From: Raffaelea ambrosiae
Lineage: Eukaryota > Ascomycota > Sordariomycetes > Ophiostomatales > Ophiostomataceae
Direction of reading: 5' to 3'
Assembly: GCA_002778195.1 (NCBI GenBank)
Contig: PCDI01000001.1
Coordinates: forward strand, 5,963,338 to 6,027,337
DNA length: 64,000 bases
This document shows positions 31,265 through 43,693 of the stretch, in pieces. Position numbers and translations under genes: made by a program. Below the pieces are notes generated by a model that did not search any database, was not told where the DNA came from, and was given only the letters and a program-made list of their open reading frames with translations. The number at the start of each line of letters is the position of its first letter. Positions within the stretch are counted from its first letter, which is position 1.

Positions 31265-33900
31265 TCAAAAACAAGATTCCCTATAGGTACAGGTTATTGA
31301 CGTGTCTTGATTCAGTTTTGTATAATTTCTGTCTCGGATAGCCCGAGCCCATAAACGATACGACCATTTCTCCAAAGTGACAAAATCTTTGGCACTAGTA
31401 AACTCGTTGATCGCGGCCAGATCGTGGAATTTCAGAGCCAGCGTGTTCACAGATGCTTCTTCGGGGCTTCGGGGTTGCTCAAAGCCAGATCAAAGTCGAC
31501 GAGATTGGACACATTGCACGTTGCATCGGCCGCATGGTGTCCTCCGCGCTCGCACAGACTCCCCAAGATGGCACGCGCTTCATTCGCAGTCAGGAGGTCC
31601 GCCTCGAGGGCCATGAACATGAAGGTGTGGATACAGTCCAGCAACGTGGGATAGCACACGTACGTGTCAATTCAAGCACGCACGCAGAGGAGAAAGCACA
31701 GGCGAGCATTGACGTCCTGGTCACCTGTGTTGTGTAAGCTCTGGGAAGTTGTTACAGCTACTGCAGATGAAGATGATCCGGTCGACTGGTCCTCCACTTT
31801 GCTGCTCGCCGTTTCGTAGTCATCACTCGTTCCGGAGCTAACTCCAGTCCGTCGAGCCCAGGCGGTAGTGTCTACAATACCGCCTTCCTTGCAGCATAGC
31901 GTGTCCAACAACCACGAATGCTGCATTGAAATAAACAGAGAGCGGCATGTCAGCGGCCTTGGAGACGTAGAAATAGATGAGCTGCAGCAGCTGCCGTATG
32001 GTCGGGACATCCATCATCAGCAGACCCCGGAGTGCAGTCGCCGGGGAGCACTCTCCGTCACACCGACTGCCTCCTTCTGAAACGGCCTGAAAATGTGAAG
32101 GACCGTGTAGTGTAACCAATTTATGTGTCTGTGTTAGCATGCAGTCCCTGAAAGGATGGCAAAAGGTGAGACAGCATACTGATAAAGTAGGATCTTTGGC
32201 GATCTCCGATCATCAATGATGCCAATCATTGAGTCGGCCCACACGAGGAGTTTCTGGTATTTTTTCTTCAGCAAAGGCAAGAGGCACTTGCTCAGACAAT
32301 GGCCGGCTTCGATCGATTTGCGAATCCAAATATACACCACAGCCACTTCTTCCCAACTAACGACAGCCATTTGTGAGTGCCCCACGCAGTGTGTGCAGCA
32401 GCCCTCAACCAGTCTGGAGACTGCTTCTGGAAGTGTTCAATCACAGCACCTTGGTCTCGCAGAGGTCCAAGTAGATGCATTTCTTCAGCCATGCGCCGTC
32501 CTTTTCTGAATGCTTTCAGAGCCAAGCTGTCTTGGCCGTAGAAACAGCAGCCCGTGCAGAATATTTCGCATGCGGCAATAGCCATCAAAGACGTACTGGC
32601 TCCTTGACCTCGCCAGAGATTCTTGGCTTCATGTAATAATTGGCAGCCAAGCGACGAGTCATCCGTATTGATGGCCATGTAACCTTCCTACACGCATGTT
32701 TGTTCGTTAGTTGTCTTGGCAGTTGTCTGTACCACGCATCCAGGAAGTCCAAGTACTCACACATGCAAGCAGCAAAACGGCGTTGACAAGAAAAGCCGAG
32801 CAAAATATTGACCGGCATTTCGCCAAGTCGTATAGGAAGAGGTCCACATCGAAAATGCTGAAGAGCGCATGGTCGTACTGAAGATAAAACGACAGTACGT
32901 CGGCAGCAAGTTCATCGGTGATGGAAGCATCTGTCCAGTATGCAATCGAGATCTTCTGGAGGCGCGGATCATAGCGATCGCTGGATGCTTTCGGGGCGCC
33001 TTTTGAGATGGGAGCCGAAACGGAGTCTGGCTCCTGGGTGGCATCGTGCAAGGGACGCAGCAATTGATTCAATGGCGGTTTGGATGGTCCCAGGTGTCAT
33101 TTGGGCACTGTGCCTGCACATCTGAGTCTGAGAAATGCCGACGGCGGAGAAGATGGGTTTCTCGCTGCAGGTGATGTGAGTTGTGGAGACGGGAACGAGC
33201 CATTCACGTCTCTGCCTGGTTGCTGCCTTCGACAAATGGCACGTTTGGCTGTATCAGTGCTCACAACCTAGCGTTGTCTATGGGTACGAGACTGAGATAG
33301 ACTGCCGGGTGAAGCGACGACAATTCACGTTCCGTCTTTGAAAATGTTGGTGCGGCTGTGCAGGGGTGCTAGAACGGAGAACGGGTCTTGAGCGGTACGC
33401 AAAATCCAGAGGACGTCGAGCGCTGCTTCAGTAGGAAGAGCAGCCAGTGCCTGGATCAAGTCGTTCTGGCCCTGAACGCGTTGTTGAAGCACCTCCAGCT
33501 GACCTCAAAGACCAGGCGACGTTGACTCGCTCAAGGAGTCTACTATTCGATGATTGGTCCGGTGAATGCACCGTGCCTTCCTCTCTGTACATAGAGTGCA
33601 GTTGGGACGCATACGATCACACTGCAGTTGACTGATCAGTGACCGGCACGGAAGGATACAGTAGGCGATGAATAAAAAAAGAAAGGAGATAAGAGACCAG
33701 AGACACAGTTGGGTCCGGGAAACTCTCTTCGTCATCTGGCGAAATACCCCAAGAGACAGATTCAAGACAACGTTGCAACTCATGGGAAATTGCTTACTGC
33801 GGTCTTCCTAGCCCGACACATGTTGCAGTCAATGGATGCTGTATCTCGCCGTCGACGCTGGGCCTGCCGAGGAGCATTATGGGCGAGATTGTAAAAGGGC
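31265..33900 (-). pseudogene. Degraded Zn2Cys6 transcription factor gene
   Basis: Family features survive in order on the minus strand. A Zn2Cys6 cluster (CNMCRARKTA, then CDRMRPNCTLCTERKARC) is rebuilt across a 176-nt intron (33797-33622). Next come a coiled linker (LEVLQQRVQGQNDLIQALAA), the regulator middle region (FYLQYDHALFSIFDVDLFLY; AAAHTAWGTHKWLSL), IFRPFQKE, PLSVYFNAAFVVVGHAML, CIHTFMFMALEADLLTANEA and NTLALKFHDLAAINEFT. The frame is broken repeatedly: TGA at 33505-33507 (or a 45-nt intron), a frame change near 32360, stops near 32215, frame changes near 32045 and 31880, TGA where Trp is expected at 31672-31674, and a one-base loss in a C run near 31465. No ATG precedes the zinc cluster in frame. 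Confidence 0.75.
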
Positions 33901-36900
33901 GCCGCCCCGACAGCATTGGCGATGTTTCGCGTGCCGGCATCAAGAGACTGTGCTATTTGCCTGGCCTGTTCCCCGTCTTTAGCAGTGGCGGCCAGCAAGG
34001 GGAGTAGTTGTCTGTAAAGCAGTGCGGGTGTGCAAATCTCTTCAACAACCCAGAGAGCAGACTCTATGTACAATCCTCACTACTCGACGTAAAATCTAGA
34101 ACGACACTCAGAAGAAACGTAAGAAGAGATCACTAGGGAAACAATCAAAAAGAAGAGGCACTCAACTCGTCCCTAATGGGCAGTGGTGAATAAAAGGGAA
34201 GGAGAACTGGGCAAGGAGGAGGAAGGTTCGATTCACTAACACGGACAGGCCGGTTGGTCAGGAAGTACTAGTAGACAGCAAGGACGCAGTTCGACAAGGG
34301 ACACATGGCAAAATCAGGGCGGGGATATTTTTACCATACGCAAATAGGATGGCAGAGTCTTGGACATAAGTAGAAAAAGCGCAGCCATAAGGGGAGGTGA
34401 TAATGTTGAAATCAGACAATAGCATCCCGGCCTGCTTCATGTGGCCCTCCTGTAACCCTGGGGAATTAAGCCAATCTTGGCGAGCCCAACATTCGCTCGG
34501 TCCTGAGAGAGAGCTCACCGAGGTTCGAGCTAGGGCTGTATAGTTGGATTCGTCCTCTCCAGTCACTGCCAGTTGCTGTTAGGCGGGCGTGGATTTCACA
34601 CCTGCCCTGGTAGGGACGACAAATGCAATACGTGCTCTTGGCAGGATGAACACCAGATCACGTTCTCTACTCTGTGCCTGTAGACTGGCACGTAAACCAA
34701 GTGGAAAGGCGATTCTTCCACTTTGCACATTGTTTGAGAGGGCAGAGGGGTGCGACCAACAGCAACTGGAGGAGATGGAGACGACAGGGGGCAAATGGGA
34801 ATGCCCTGATGTGGGGGGAGTGCCGCTGGTGGATAATGGGTATTAAGTAGAAGCTGTCTGGCGTCTCCAAATTCTAAGCACCCGGTGGACGGAACACCAG
34901 TGGAGAGGCAAGCATATTGCCAAAGCGTGCACACGATCGAAAGACCCCCCCCCCCCCTAATTATTTGGCGGCCTTTCCCGCTTCGATCTAGCAGAGAAGC
35001 CACGCAACGGGGAAAACAAAGAACGTCCGGCAGTGGCGTTTGCGACAGTAGTGGCTTCTCACTCTTCCCCGGCGCGTCGCAGGTTATGCGTTGGACGCCA
35101 TCTGGCTAGACCAAGTCTGTTCTCCCTGTAAAATTACCAGCAAGACACATGAAGTGCGAGATAATGGATACTGCAGATTGAGGTAAGGCGACGGACGGCC
35201 ATGGCGGGAGAACGACGAGAGGGAACAATCAAAACAAAAAGCAATAAACGGAAAACCGCGACAGTTCAGCGGGCAGTCTGCAGATCGGGACTATCCTCAA
35301 CGGAAGCGGATGATGCCGCAAGAGGAGAGAGAGCAAAGAGGGAAAACCCCATATTGGCCAAGAAGAGACAAGGGGAGAAAGGCAAGGTTAGAAAGAAATG
35401 AAAATATAAAGAGGTCATGGGAAAGGCAACAAAAAAACGATCTCGCTAAAGATGAAAGGAGCACAATGGGGACTGGAAAAGAGAAAAAGAACGGGGGAAA
35501 AAAAAATCCAGGAAGGAGAGACACAGTCGAGAAAACAAGGCAGAATACGCGACATATAACAATCAGAGATGGTAAAGTGAATAACAGAAAACGAGAAGCA
35601 CCTTTTTTTTTTGACGTCCAATCCATCGCCACGCACTCTGGCCTCCTGACTTGGCGGTAGACAGTAGCCGTTCCACGCGTCCGTCGCTGGGGCAGTCAAC
35701 GGCGAGTGCCCCTTTCCGCCTGCATGTTCCAAGGCTCTGCGAAGGTGCATTTCGGTGTGCATCCGTATAAATATACTTTGGCTGTGGCCTTGCATGATAT
35801 GGGGGCATTGGCTACCTTTAGGCTATGTGTATGGAGAAATGTACTGGTAGAACACAGATGGCAATGCCCTCGTGGGCACCTCCTTGTGGGCGTCTAATGG
35901 ATGGAGCCCGTGCTGCTGCTCTTGGTGCTAGCAACCCAGTCTGCCTTCGATTTGCGCTCTCTTGCAGAATATCTCATTTTTGGTGTCTCAGTCGTGATAT
36001 CGGATTCTGACATGCCTGATGTCGTCTTACTTTCGGGACCTTCTCCTGATATCCTTGGCCTTTCCGTTGTTTCTCCGTTCCTTGCTTTGTCATCGTAGCT
36101 TGTCATCTGTTCTAACCATTTTTGCCGGTTTCCGTATCGTTGTGTGTGTTTTGCAGCGGTTGTTTTGCTCTCTTTTGCATCTCTTCATACTATTTGGGTA
36201 CAAATTCTGCTCTCCTTCGTTCCTTGTCGCTACCTTCGCGCCTTCCTTTCCCCCCACCTTCCTTCCTTCGCCTGCTCCCTGTCCTCTCGTTAAGTAAGCC
36301 TCCTTTGTTCTTTCCCGTACATTTTGCCCTCGTCCCCGTAACCTCTGCTAGCCAATTTCTCTTCCATAGTGCGAGATAGTCCGTATCCTCTGTGCTGCCG
36401 CCGCTTGACATCATAGCTGGCGCCATCGAATAGTAAAAAGGCAAGCATCGGCATTGGCTGAACTATGGTAACTCTGGGCGCAAGACCCTAGCAGCCCGGC
36501 AAACCCAGCGGCCATCCAAGCCGCATCCGCAAGGAGGACCTGTCTCCGTCGTGCCCGCCTTGCTTGGTTGGCTTAGACGGGGCCGTGCATTCCTTGGCCG
36601 CTCCTTCCTTCCCGTCCCGCGATTGCCCAAACGGGACATCCACTGCCCGTCTCCCAGTTTGGAGATGCGGTTCGCCGCCTATCGTTCGCGAGCGGCTCGG
36701 AAGGAAGGGGCGAACAATTTTGTTGGGTGGTGGAAAATTAAAGGTCCATATGCCAGGCACTGTCGCCTTCTTCCAACAGAACTAGCTTGTCGTCTTTTCG
36801 TGACGACACCCATGCACGCAGGCCTGCATGCTGTGCCCACCACCGTTTCGTTTCCAGTCCCTTGCAGCACCCCCAAACGCGGGGCTTGTCGGCCATTGAT

Positions 36901-37289
36901 GAACACAACACATCATCTACTTGTTCTGGGCGCGCACATTGTCCCGTGCATAGCCTTGACGGTATACCTCACACATGCTTTGGGGGGCCTGTTAGAATAT
37001 TAACCCACGACAAGCCGGAAGAACAAAGATGTGGGAGCCCATGTATATGAAGGCTACCACCCCCTCGAAAAAGCAGCCGAGATGGCAGTCTGAAGGAGAC
37101 GTCCGTGTGAAGTATAATCTTCGGCCCAGACTCTCTTTTCTATTTATCCTGATTCCCCCCCAGAGAGAAATGGTTCTTTTAATGGTTTCCCCTTAAGTTC
37201 TCTCTCTTTTTAGTCTCTCTTTCTCATTCTTATTTCTCCGCCCTCCTCTTCTTTTTCCGCTTTCCCTTCATCTTTCGTCGAGTGCCACC
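33901..37289. other. Gene-poor region upstream of the sedolisin gene
   Basis: 3.4 kb with no supported gene. It includes a C10-type run at about 34945-34957, a purine-rich stretch at 35200-35600 that yields artificial Lys/Glu-rich ORFs, and T/C-rich DNA at 36120-36380. The last 250 bp, with CT-rich tracts, is the promoter and leader of the protease gene. Confidence 0.55.
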
Positions 37290-39275
37290 ATGCGTGTGTC
37301 GCTCCTTTTCTTCGCCTCTGCTGCGGCAGCTCGGGTGATGGATAGCCTGCCTGGCATTCCCCAGGGCTGGAGCTATGTTCGCGAGGCTAAGCCGAACGAC
37401 CTTGTCGCCCTCAAAGTCTCCCTACACCAACAGCATGGCGACAAGCTCGAGCAGGTTGTGCTAGATGTGTCGACACCAGACCACCCAAAATACGGTCAGC
37501 ATCTGTCCCGGGACGAGCTGCGCAGCTACACGGCGCCATCGGCAGATGCTGTGGATTCGGTGACTGCCTGGCTCTCCCAGTATGGCATCAAGTCGGCCGT
37601 GGACAATGATTGGATCTCCTTCACGACCACTGTAGACCGCGCTGATCAGCTGCTGGACGCCAAATTCGGGTGGTACCAGTACGAGAAGGCCAACGGCCCG
37701 GCGCTGCGGACGCTCTCGTACAGCGTGCCTGACGAGCTGGCTCGCCACGTCGACCTCGTCCAGCCGACGACACGCTTCGGTCAGCTGGGCACCCACCGAT
37801 CAACCATCTTTGACATCCACCGTGTGGACACGGAGGAAGTCAAGGCAGCCAAGGTTGGTGCGGCCACGACGGGCAACAAGGCTGCCGCCGCCGTCGATGG
37901 TGTCACCCCGGACATGCTCAAGAAGCTGTACGCTATGGACTACATCCCCAAAAACCCAGAAAAGAATCTGGTTGGCTTTGCGTCCTACCTGGAAGAGTAC
38001 GCCAGGTACAACGACTTAGCCGTCTTCACAAAGACGTATGTCCCTGCTGCCGTAAAGCAAAACTTTTCAGTCGTCACAATCAATGGCGGACTGAATGACC
38101 AGCAGGCAAATACGGACAGTGGTAGGTCTCTTCCCAGCTTTGTTGCCAAATGTCACCCCCGTTTTGCACCGCTTCCTTCATCGCACACCGCATCACACCA
38201 CGCCGCCAGACAGCTCTAACTATTCTGTAGGAGAGGCGAACTTGGATTTGCAGTATGTTTTGGGGATCAGCAATCCCATTCCCGTTGTCGAGTACAGCAC
38301 TGGAGGTAGAGGGTATGTGTCTTTGCTGCTGCATTAATTGCTGTTTCCTTGTTCGGTGTGTTAACCATCTGGATCTTCAGACCACTTGTACCGACGCCCG
38401 ACCAGCCAACGGCTCCAGGAAGCAACGAACCGTATCTAGAGTTTCTGACACATATGCTCGCTTTGGATGACGACGATCTGCCGCAAACACTGTCAACGTC
38501 GTATGGCGAGGAGGAACAGTCCATTCCTGAAGACTATGCCCTCAAGATCTGCAACATGTTTATGCAGCTGGGTGGCAGAGGAGTCAGTGTGATCTTCAGC
38601 TCTGGCGATTCTGGGCCAGGCGACACCTGTGTCCGTGTTAAGGACAACAAACCCTACTTCCAGCCGACATTCCCGGCCGGCTGCCCCTTCGTGACCAGCG
38701 TTGGGGCTACGTACCAAACGGGACCTGAGCAGGCTGTGTCATTCAGCTCGGGTGGTTTCAGCAGTCTTCACGCGCGGCCGGCCTGGCAGGACGAAAAAGT
38801 CAAGGCTTACTTGGAGCAACTTGGCGACACCTACAAGGACTTTTTCAATGCGTCCAACCGCGGCATTCCAGACGTCTCGGCACAGGGGGCCAATTTTCTT
38901 GTCTTTGACAAGGGGCATCTCAGCAGACTGTCGGGCACAAGCGCATCGGCACCTGTCTTTGCCGGGATAGTTGCAATGCTGAATGCGGTACGCCAGGATC
39001 ATAACATGAAGCCTTTTGGGTTCATTAACCCTTGGCTGTATGCAAATTGGCCTGGTTTCCATGACATCAAGACGGGCTCCAGCACGGGCTGCTACAACAC
39101 AACATACTTTGCCAGGCCAACGGCGTGGAATGCGACACTTGGCTGGGACCCAGTGACGGGGCTAGGAACGCCGAATTTTACAGCGCTGCATAATTTCTTC
39201 GTCCCCCCAGACAACTTCCCGGCCCCCAAGTTCGGACAGACAGATGGTCAGACACGAAGAGGTGATCACATCTAG
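37290..39275 (+). CDS. Secreted sedolisin-family tripeptidyl peptidase (S53)
   Basis: Acid serine-carboxyl protease that removes tripeptides from N-termini of extracellular proteins. Exons 37290-38121, 38231-38312 and 38381-39275 give 602 aa. The signal peptide is MRVSLLFFASAAAARV. A pro-kumamolisin activation domain (about 30-175, HPKYGQHLSRDELR) precedes the protease. Catalytic Glu279 and Asp283 lie in SGEANLDLQY, rebuilt across intron 1. The oxyanion Asp381 is in SSGDSGPG and the nucleophile Ser492 in SGTSAS. The calcium site near the end is DPVTGLGTPNF. N-glycosylation sequons are present (NCS/NAT-type). All catalytic residues are intact, so an active enzyme is expected. It is similar to Aspergillus SedB-type enzymes. 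Confidence 0.95.
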
Positions 39276-40123
39276 GTTTCGGTGTGTAATAATACCAGAT
39301 AATTACCTTAGTAAAGGGTCTCAAGGAGACCCGGAGCGCAAATGTGGTGTCCTGGGACTAGTAATACATTTAAAGCCGACAACAGAATATACAAGCAGTA
39401 ACGTAAACAAAGCAAAAAGAAGACATAACAACAGAGGCAGAACACAGGGAAAATCTACCTGTGGATTTTTGCGGCGGTCTAAACAGACCACGGCGTCAAA
39501 AAATTACGGTGTACGTAGATATTCAACCATGGGCAGCCATATCGGTAACTCGTGAAACAATGATAGATAGCGTCGCTTTGCAGATCGTTGCAGATCCGCG
39601 CAGTTTGACATTGCGGAAATGAAGTCACGTCTACAGGTGTTTTTGGGCTTGGTTGCTCATGCAATACGATGTTGTAATTCGTTCCTAGTGGTGACATCTA
39701 CGGTGTAGTGTTGGCCCTTTTTGTCTTGCAGTTCCAATCGTGAAGCCGTGAAATCTGCCTTTCCTCGGGTATCGCTGTACCTAGCAGAGATGGGATGAAA
39801 CAAATATGTACAAACAGAAGCGAAATCTGCCAAACGAGTGACAGAAAAAAAGCGGATAAATGAGTGACAAGAAATGAAGAGAAACTGGCGTGAAAACGAA
39901 TGACAAAAGAATGTTCGTGTATGTTATGCTCATGAACCGCAAAATGATTTAATCCAGGCGGCCAGGTTTTTTTTTCTCCCCAAACCCAATATTGAATGGT
40001 GTCACTTTGTCATGCTGTGACCCAAACCCCCAGGAGAATCAAAAGAAACAGAAAAAAAAAATCAAACCCCAAATAGCACCAGGACCCGAAAGCTGAAAGG
40101 CAGAAAGAGCAGGAGCAGCTAGC
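39276..40123. other. Intergenic region between convergent protease and GPI-protein genes
   Basis: About 850 bp, no gene. AT-rich 3' flanks of both genes. Confidence 0.55.
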
Positions 40124-41560
40124 TTATGCCAGCAGCATCCAGCCGACCCATGCGCCCGTCAGCATTGAGGCCATCCGGAGGGAAACCGCCTCCATGGGAG
40201 TTGCAGCAGAGGTCGGAGAGGACGATGCAGATGACGATGACGCCGTGCCGGCCGAGCTGCTGCTTCCGCTGCCGCTGGTAGAGGTAACAGTTGTGCTGCC
40301 GCTGGAGCTATCGGCGGAAGCGGTACCCGAAGAAGCAGCGGCTACGGCGCCGCTGCCCGAAGCCGACACACTGGCGGTGGCGGTAACACCCGTGCTACGA
40401 GTGGTCGTCGCCATGGTTGTCGGAGTAGTGGGCGTCTGCGGCGTGGTAGGGGTTGTGGGCGTCTGCAGAGTCAACTCCTGGGTGGTCTGGGTGGTCTGGG
40501 TGGTCTGGGTGGTCGGCGTCGTCGGCGTGGCATACGTGGTGGTGGACGGGACAGGAGACTCGCTGGTCACGGCGAAGACACCAGGCGAGACAGTGGTCGT
40601 GACGGCCGCAGACGTCGATGGCGAGGCCGAAGACAAGTCGGAGACTGCGGCAGCGGCGGCCTTGGTGTGTGGCGTGACGGCCTTGGTGCTCGTGAGAGTC
40701 GTGGCGGCCTTTGCGGTGGACGTGAACGTGGCAGCCGGTGCGGGAGCGGCAGCGGACGAGGATGAAGGAGCAGCAGCAGCGGCAGGAGAGGACTCCACGC
40801 TGGAGTCGCTGGAGTCGCTGGTGTCTTTGGAGCTGCTAGAGCTGCTGGACGAGTCTTCGTCGGAGCCCTCAGCAGCGTATGCGATTTCAGCGGAGACGCT
40901 GGATCCGGTGGCAGCGTTGACAGTCTTGCCGGTCTCGTACTCGACATTGTAGACGGGCGCGGTGGTCAGCTTGGTGGTCAGGCCCAGGGTGTGCTTGCAG
41001 CTGGGCTGGTTGCTGACAGACAGGTCGAGTGTGCAGGTCTCGTCGTAGCCGAGCGAGCAGAGCGAGTCGCAGATGTTGTAGAGAACGTGGTTCTTGGCGA
41101 CGTAGCTGTTGGGCTCGGACAGGCAGCTGCTCAGGAAGTTCATGCTGTTGGACGCGCTCAGCGGCAGCTTGCTGCCGTCGGTGTGGATCAGGTCGGCGCA
41201 CTCGCTGGCATCGACGTTCTCAGCTTCCATGGCGACGCCACCTCCGGCGATGGGGTCGTCGGCAGCGGTCTGGCCGGTCTGCAGGTAGTTCCAGGCATCG
41301 TAGCTGATGTCGTGAGCGCCACCGGACTGGTCGATGCGCAGCAGGTGCACGGAACGGCCGCCGTAGCTGACCTTCACGCAGATGTTGTCGCAGTCGACCG
41401 CATCGGGCCAGTAAGCCACACGGTTGGTGTTGATCTTGCAGCCGAGCACGCCGATGGACGACGAGAAGCTGTCGTGGGGAGTGGCATAAATACCCGCAGC
41501 GGCGGCTGAGCGCGCGGCGAGCGCCAGGCCAAAAAGGGTCGCAGCATCAAGCGCGTACAT
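40124..41560 (-). CDS. Large Ser/Thr-rich GPI-anchored secreted protein with conserved Cys domain
   Basis: Intronless, 478 aa. Signal peptide 1-22 (ending SAAAAG). Residues about 25-225 form a compact domain with around ten cysteines, including IGVLGCKINTNRVAYWPDAV, DCDNICVKVSYGGRSVHLLR and CTLDLSVSNQPSCKHTLGLT. A double-psi beta-barrel-like fold (expansin or cerato-platanin type) is a guess from the YGG...HLLRIDQSGG pattern, not an assignment. Residues 235-455 are Ser/Thr/Ala-rich with TTP and TTQ repeats, a likely O-mannosylated stalk. The C-terminus has a hydrophobic tail (MASMLTGAWVGWMLLA) after small residues, fitting a GPI signal. Expected at the plasma membrane or cell wall. Confidence 0.85.
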   Translation of the reverse strand: MYALDAATLFGLALAARSAAAAGIYATPHDSFSSSIGVLGCKINTNRVAYWPDAVDCDNICVKVSYGGRSVHLLRIDQSGGAHDISYDAWNYLQTGQTAADDPIAGGGVAMEAENVDASECADLIHTDGSKLPLSASNSMNFLSSCLSEPNSYVAKNHVLYNICDSLCSLGYDETCTLDLSVSNQPSCKHTLGLTTKLTTAPVYNVEYETGKTVNAATGSSVSAEIAYAAEGSDEDSSSSSSSSKDTSDSSDSSVESSPAAAAAPSSSSAAAPAPAATFTSTAKAATTLTSTKAVTPHTKAAAAAVSDLSSASPSTSAAVTTTVSPGVFAVTSESPVPSTTTYATPTTPTTQTTQTTQTTQELTLQTPTTPTTPQTPTTPTTMATTTRSTGVTATASVSASGSGAVAAASSGTASADSSSGSTTVTSTSGSGSSSSAGTASSSSASSSPTSAATPMEAVSLRMASMLTGAWVGWMLLA

Positions 41561-42820
41561 CTTGGCAGTTGTGTCGAGGTTGGTCTGGATAGTCGGTAAG
41601 GTTGTGATAGTTGTGTACTTAAGTGACAGGATATGTCAGGACAAGATCAGCGGTTGATCTATGTAGCGAGCAAAAGATGCGAGGTGCGATCGATACGCAA
41701 GAAGAGTGCTGCTGAGAGCAATGGAAGGACTGGACGAGATTCGTGGTTCGTGAAGACTCGAAAGAGAGTGACGAGTCGGCAATGAGTGTAAAGGGAATGT
41801 GGCCTGCCTCCGGGGACTGCGGCAAAAAAAATTGCAAAGAAAGATAAAGGAAAGAAAGGAATGTCGAACAGTCACGAAAGACGATGTGGGTTGGGAGAGA
41901 AAGGAGGCTTCCCCAGAGTTGCGGGTGGGAACGGTCTCCTTTAAATAAGAGTGTTGCTAAGGCATCTGGGAGGGCTGGCACGAAGAGCCCGGTTACGCGG
42001 GAAGGAAGGTACATCCCCAGGTACACGTCCAGGTCTGGAGGTATCCAAAGTACCGGCAAGTCCCTACAATGAGACGAGGCAGGCACGCCCACCCAACGAG
42101 GCAATAGTTACCCTGTAAACCCTGAAAACCAAATAAAACCGCAAAGAAGCCAAAATCTGCCTTCACGGACCGTCGGATTGGGCAGACAGCCTCCGGGTGG
42201 GGCCCCTGTGGCCATGGTGCAACGGAAGCCCGTTCTTTCCTTCTTGCTACTCACTGTTTGCTCTTGTTTCTACTACTGTCTATCATTCTTTTTTTGGTTT
42301 AGCCAGGGTGCTTTTAGCTCCAGACGGTCCACTTTTAGTCACCAGTGGCCAACGGAGTGGAGCACACCAGCTCCGCCAAGGGGTTCCGCCGCACACTTGG
42401 GGCACGGCCATTGGCTGTGTACCTGACGCTAGGCTGACCTTCGATCCTGGCAGTCTGTCATGCTTATTCTTTTATTCTTGGAGTTCCTGCCACGAGTACT
42501 GGTAGTAAGGGTGCTGGGGCGAGGTACATCTGCCAAGCGTATCGCCACAGCACGCATCCAGGTACCAGACTCCGTCCTATCCCTACAATTCGCACGGGCC
42601 ACAGGGGCAGAGTTTTCTCTCTCCCCTAGCCCTGTTCCTTTGTTTCGCCTTGCGCTGTGCGCCCACGCCGGTAGTTTTCGGGGCTGCACTAGGAAGGAAT
42701 TGCCCCTAGTTACTAGTACCTTTCCGCGGACGTGTATCTTGCCCATTCCAGTACATACCCAGTAGCCTGGTAGTACCCAGTACACGGCATTGTTGCCACG
42801 CCGTTGGTTTTCTGCACCCC

Positions 42821-42887
<67 letters not shown>

Positions 42888-42888
42888 C
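42821..42888 (+). repeat. (AAAG)17 microsatellite
   Basis: A 68-bp uninterrupted tetranucleotide run. It creates artificial Phe/Leu/Ser-rich ORFs on the minus strand. Confidence 0.95.
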
Positions 42889-43673
42889 CCCCGCGCAGTG
42901 CACACTCCTCTTTTGTCCAACGAACAAAGAAACTGATGATGCTAGTGCCCACGACTATGAGGCCATGATCGAGGGCTTCATTGGCCATGTGCACTGTCCC
43001 ACAAGGGTATTTTGCATCTCTTGCTTCGCCTCTTTACATCTGATAGTTTCATCTGCTTTTGCTGCTTTTGTCTAGTTTTCTGTCCTTCTTTTTGTCCGCC
43101 TATCTCGTTTTTTCGTGTTCTTTGTCTTTTTCTTTTCTTGATATGGCTTGTACCGTGTGGTTTCTTTGTATCTTTCAATAGTTTGTATCGTTTGTGGCGT
43201 TTATCTTTTTCGTACATTTTGTACAATCTGTCTTCTGTGAGTTCTGCCACCGTCTTGCCGATGTGTGTTCTCTCTTTGTACCTCGTAGTTTGCTTCCGAT
43301 GTGTCTCCCCCTATCCCGCCGCACTGTCTTCCCTTGGCCTCCTTGCCTGGATAGCAACTCGTCTCACTGCTTGTCACACTGGCTGTCAAGACCATCCGAT
43401 GTCGCAGACCATTCAGTATTGGGTTTGAAAATGTGTTGACGTGCTCGGGATTTCTTGACCTGGTAGAGAATGTCGCACATAAGGAGGAAATGCTTGTGCG
43501 AGTACAGTCTTTCCTGGTAGTTTTGTTGACAACGCATCGTCTCACCACAGTGGTACCTGCAGAGTCCTTGAGATAATCGTTTCCCCACAAAATGAACGCA
43601 GAAGGAGATCTTTCTTTTTCTTCCTCTAGAAATCGCAAAAAATTTTTCACCACAAAGCAAGAATGTTCTTGGG

Positions 43674-43693
43674 AACGGTCGGCGCCGACCGTT
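43674..43693. repeat. Perfect 20-bp palindrome
   Basis: AACGGTCGGC is followed immediately by its reverse complement GCCGACCGTT, with no spacer. It lies in gene-poor DNA with no nearby start codon. Confidence 0.85.

Noticed and set aside
34258..34566. Minus-strand 102-codon ORF as N-terminal exon of the broken regulator
   Set aside because: No splice join in frame with the zinc-cluster exon was found, and known regulators of this family start close to the cluster.
42429..42994. Minus-strand ORFs with FFLS repeats
   Set aside because: The repeats are translations of the (AAAG)17 microsatellite in successive frames.
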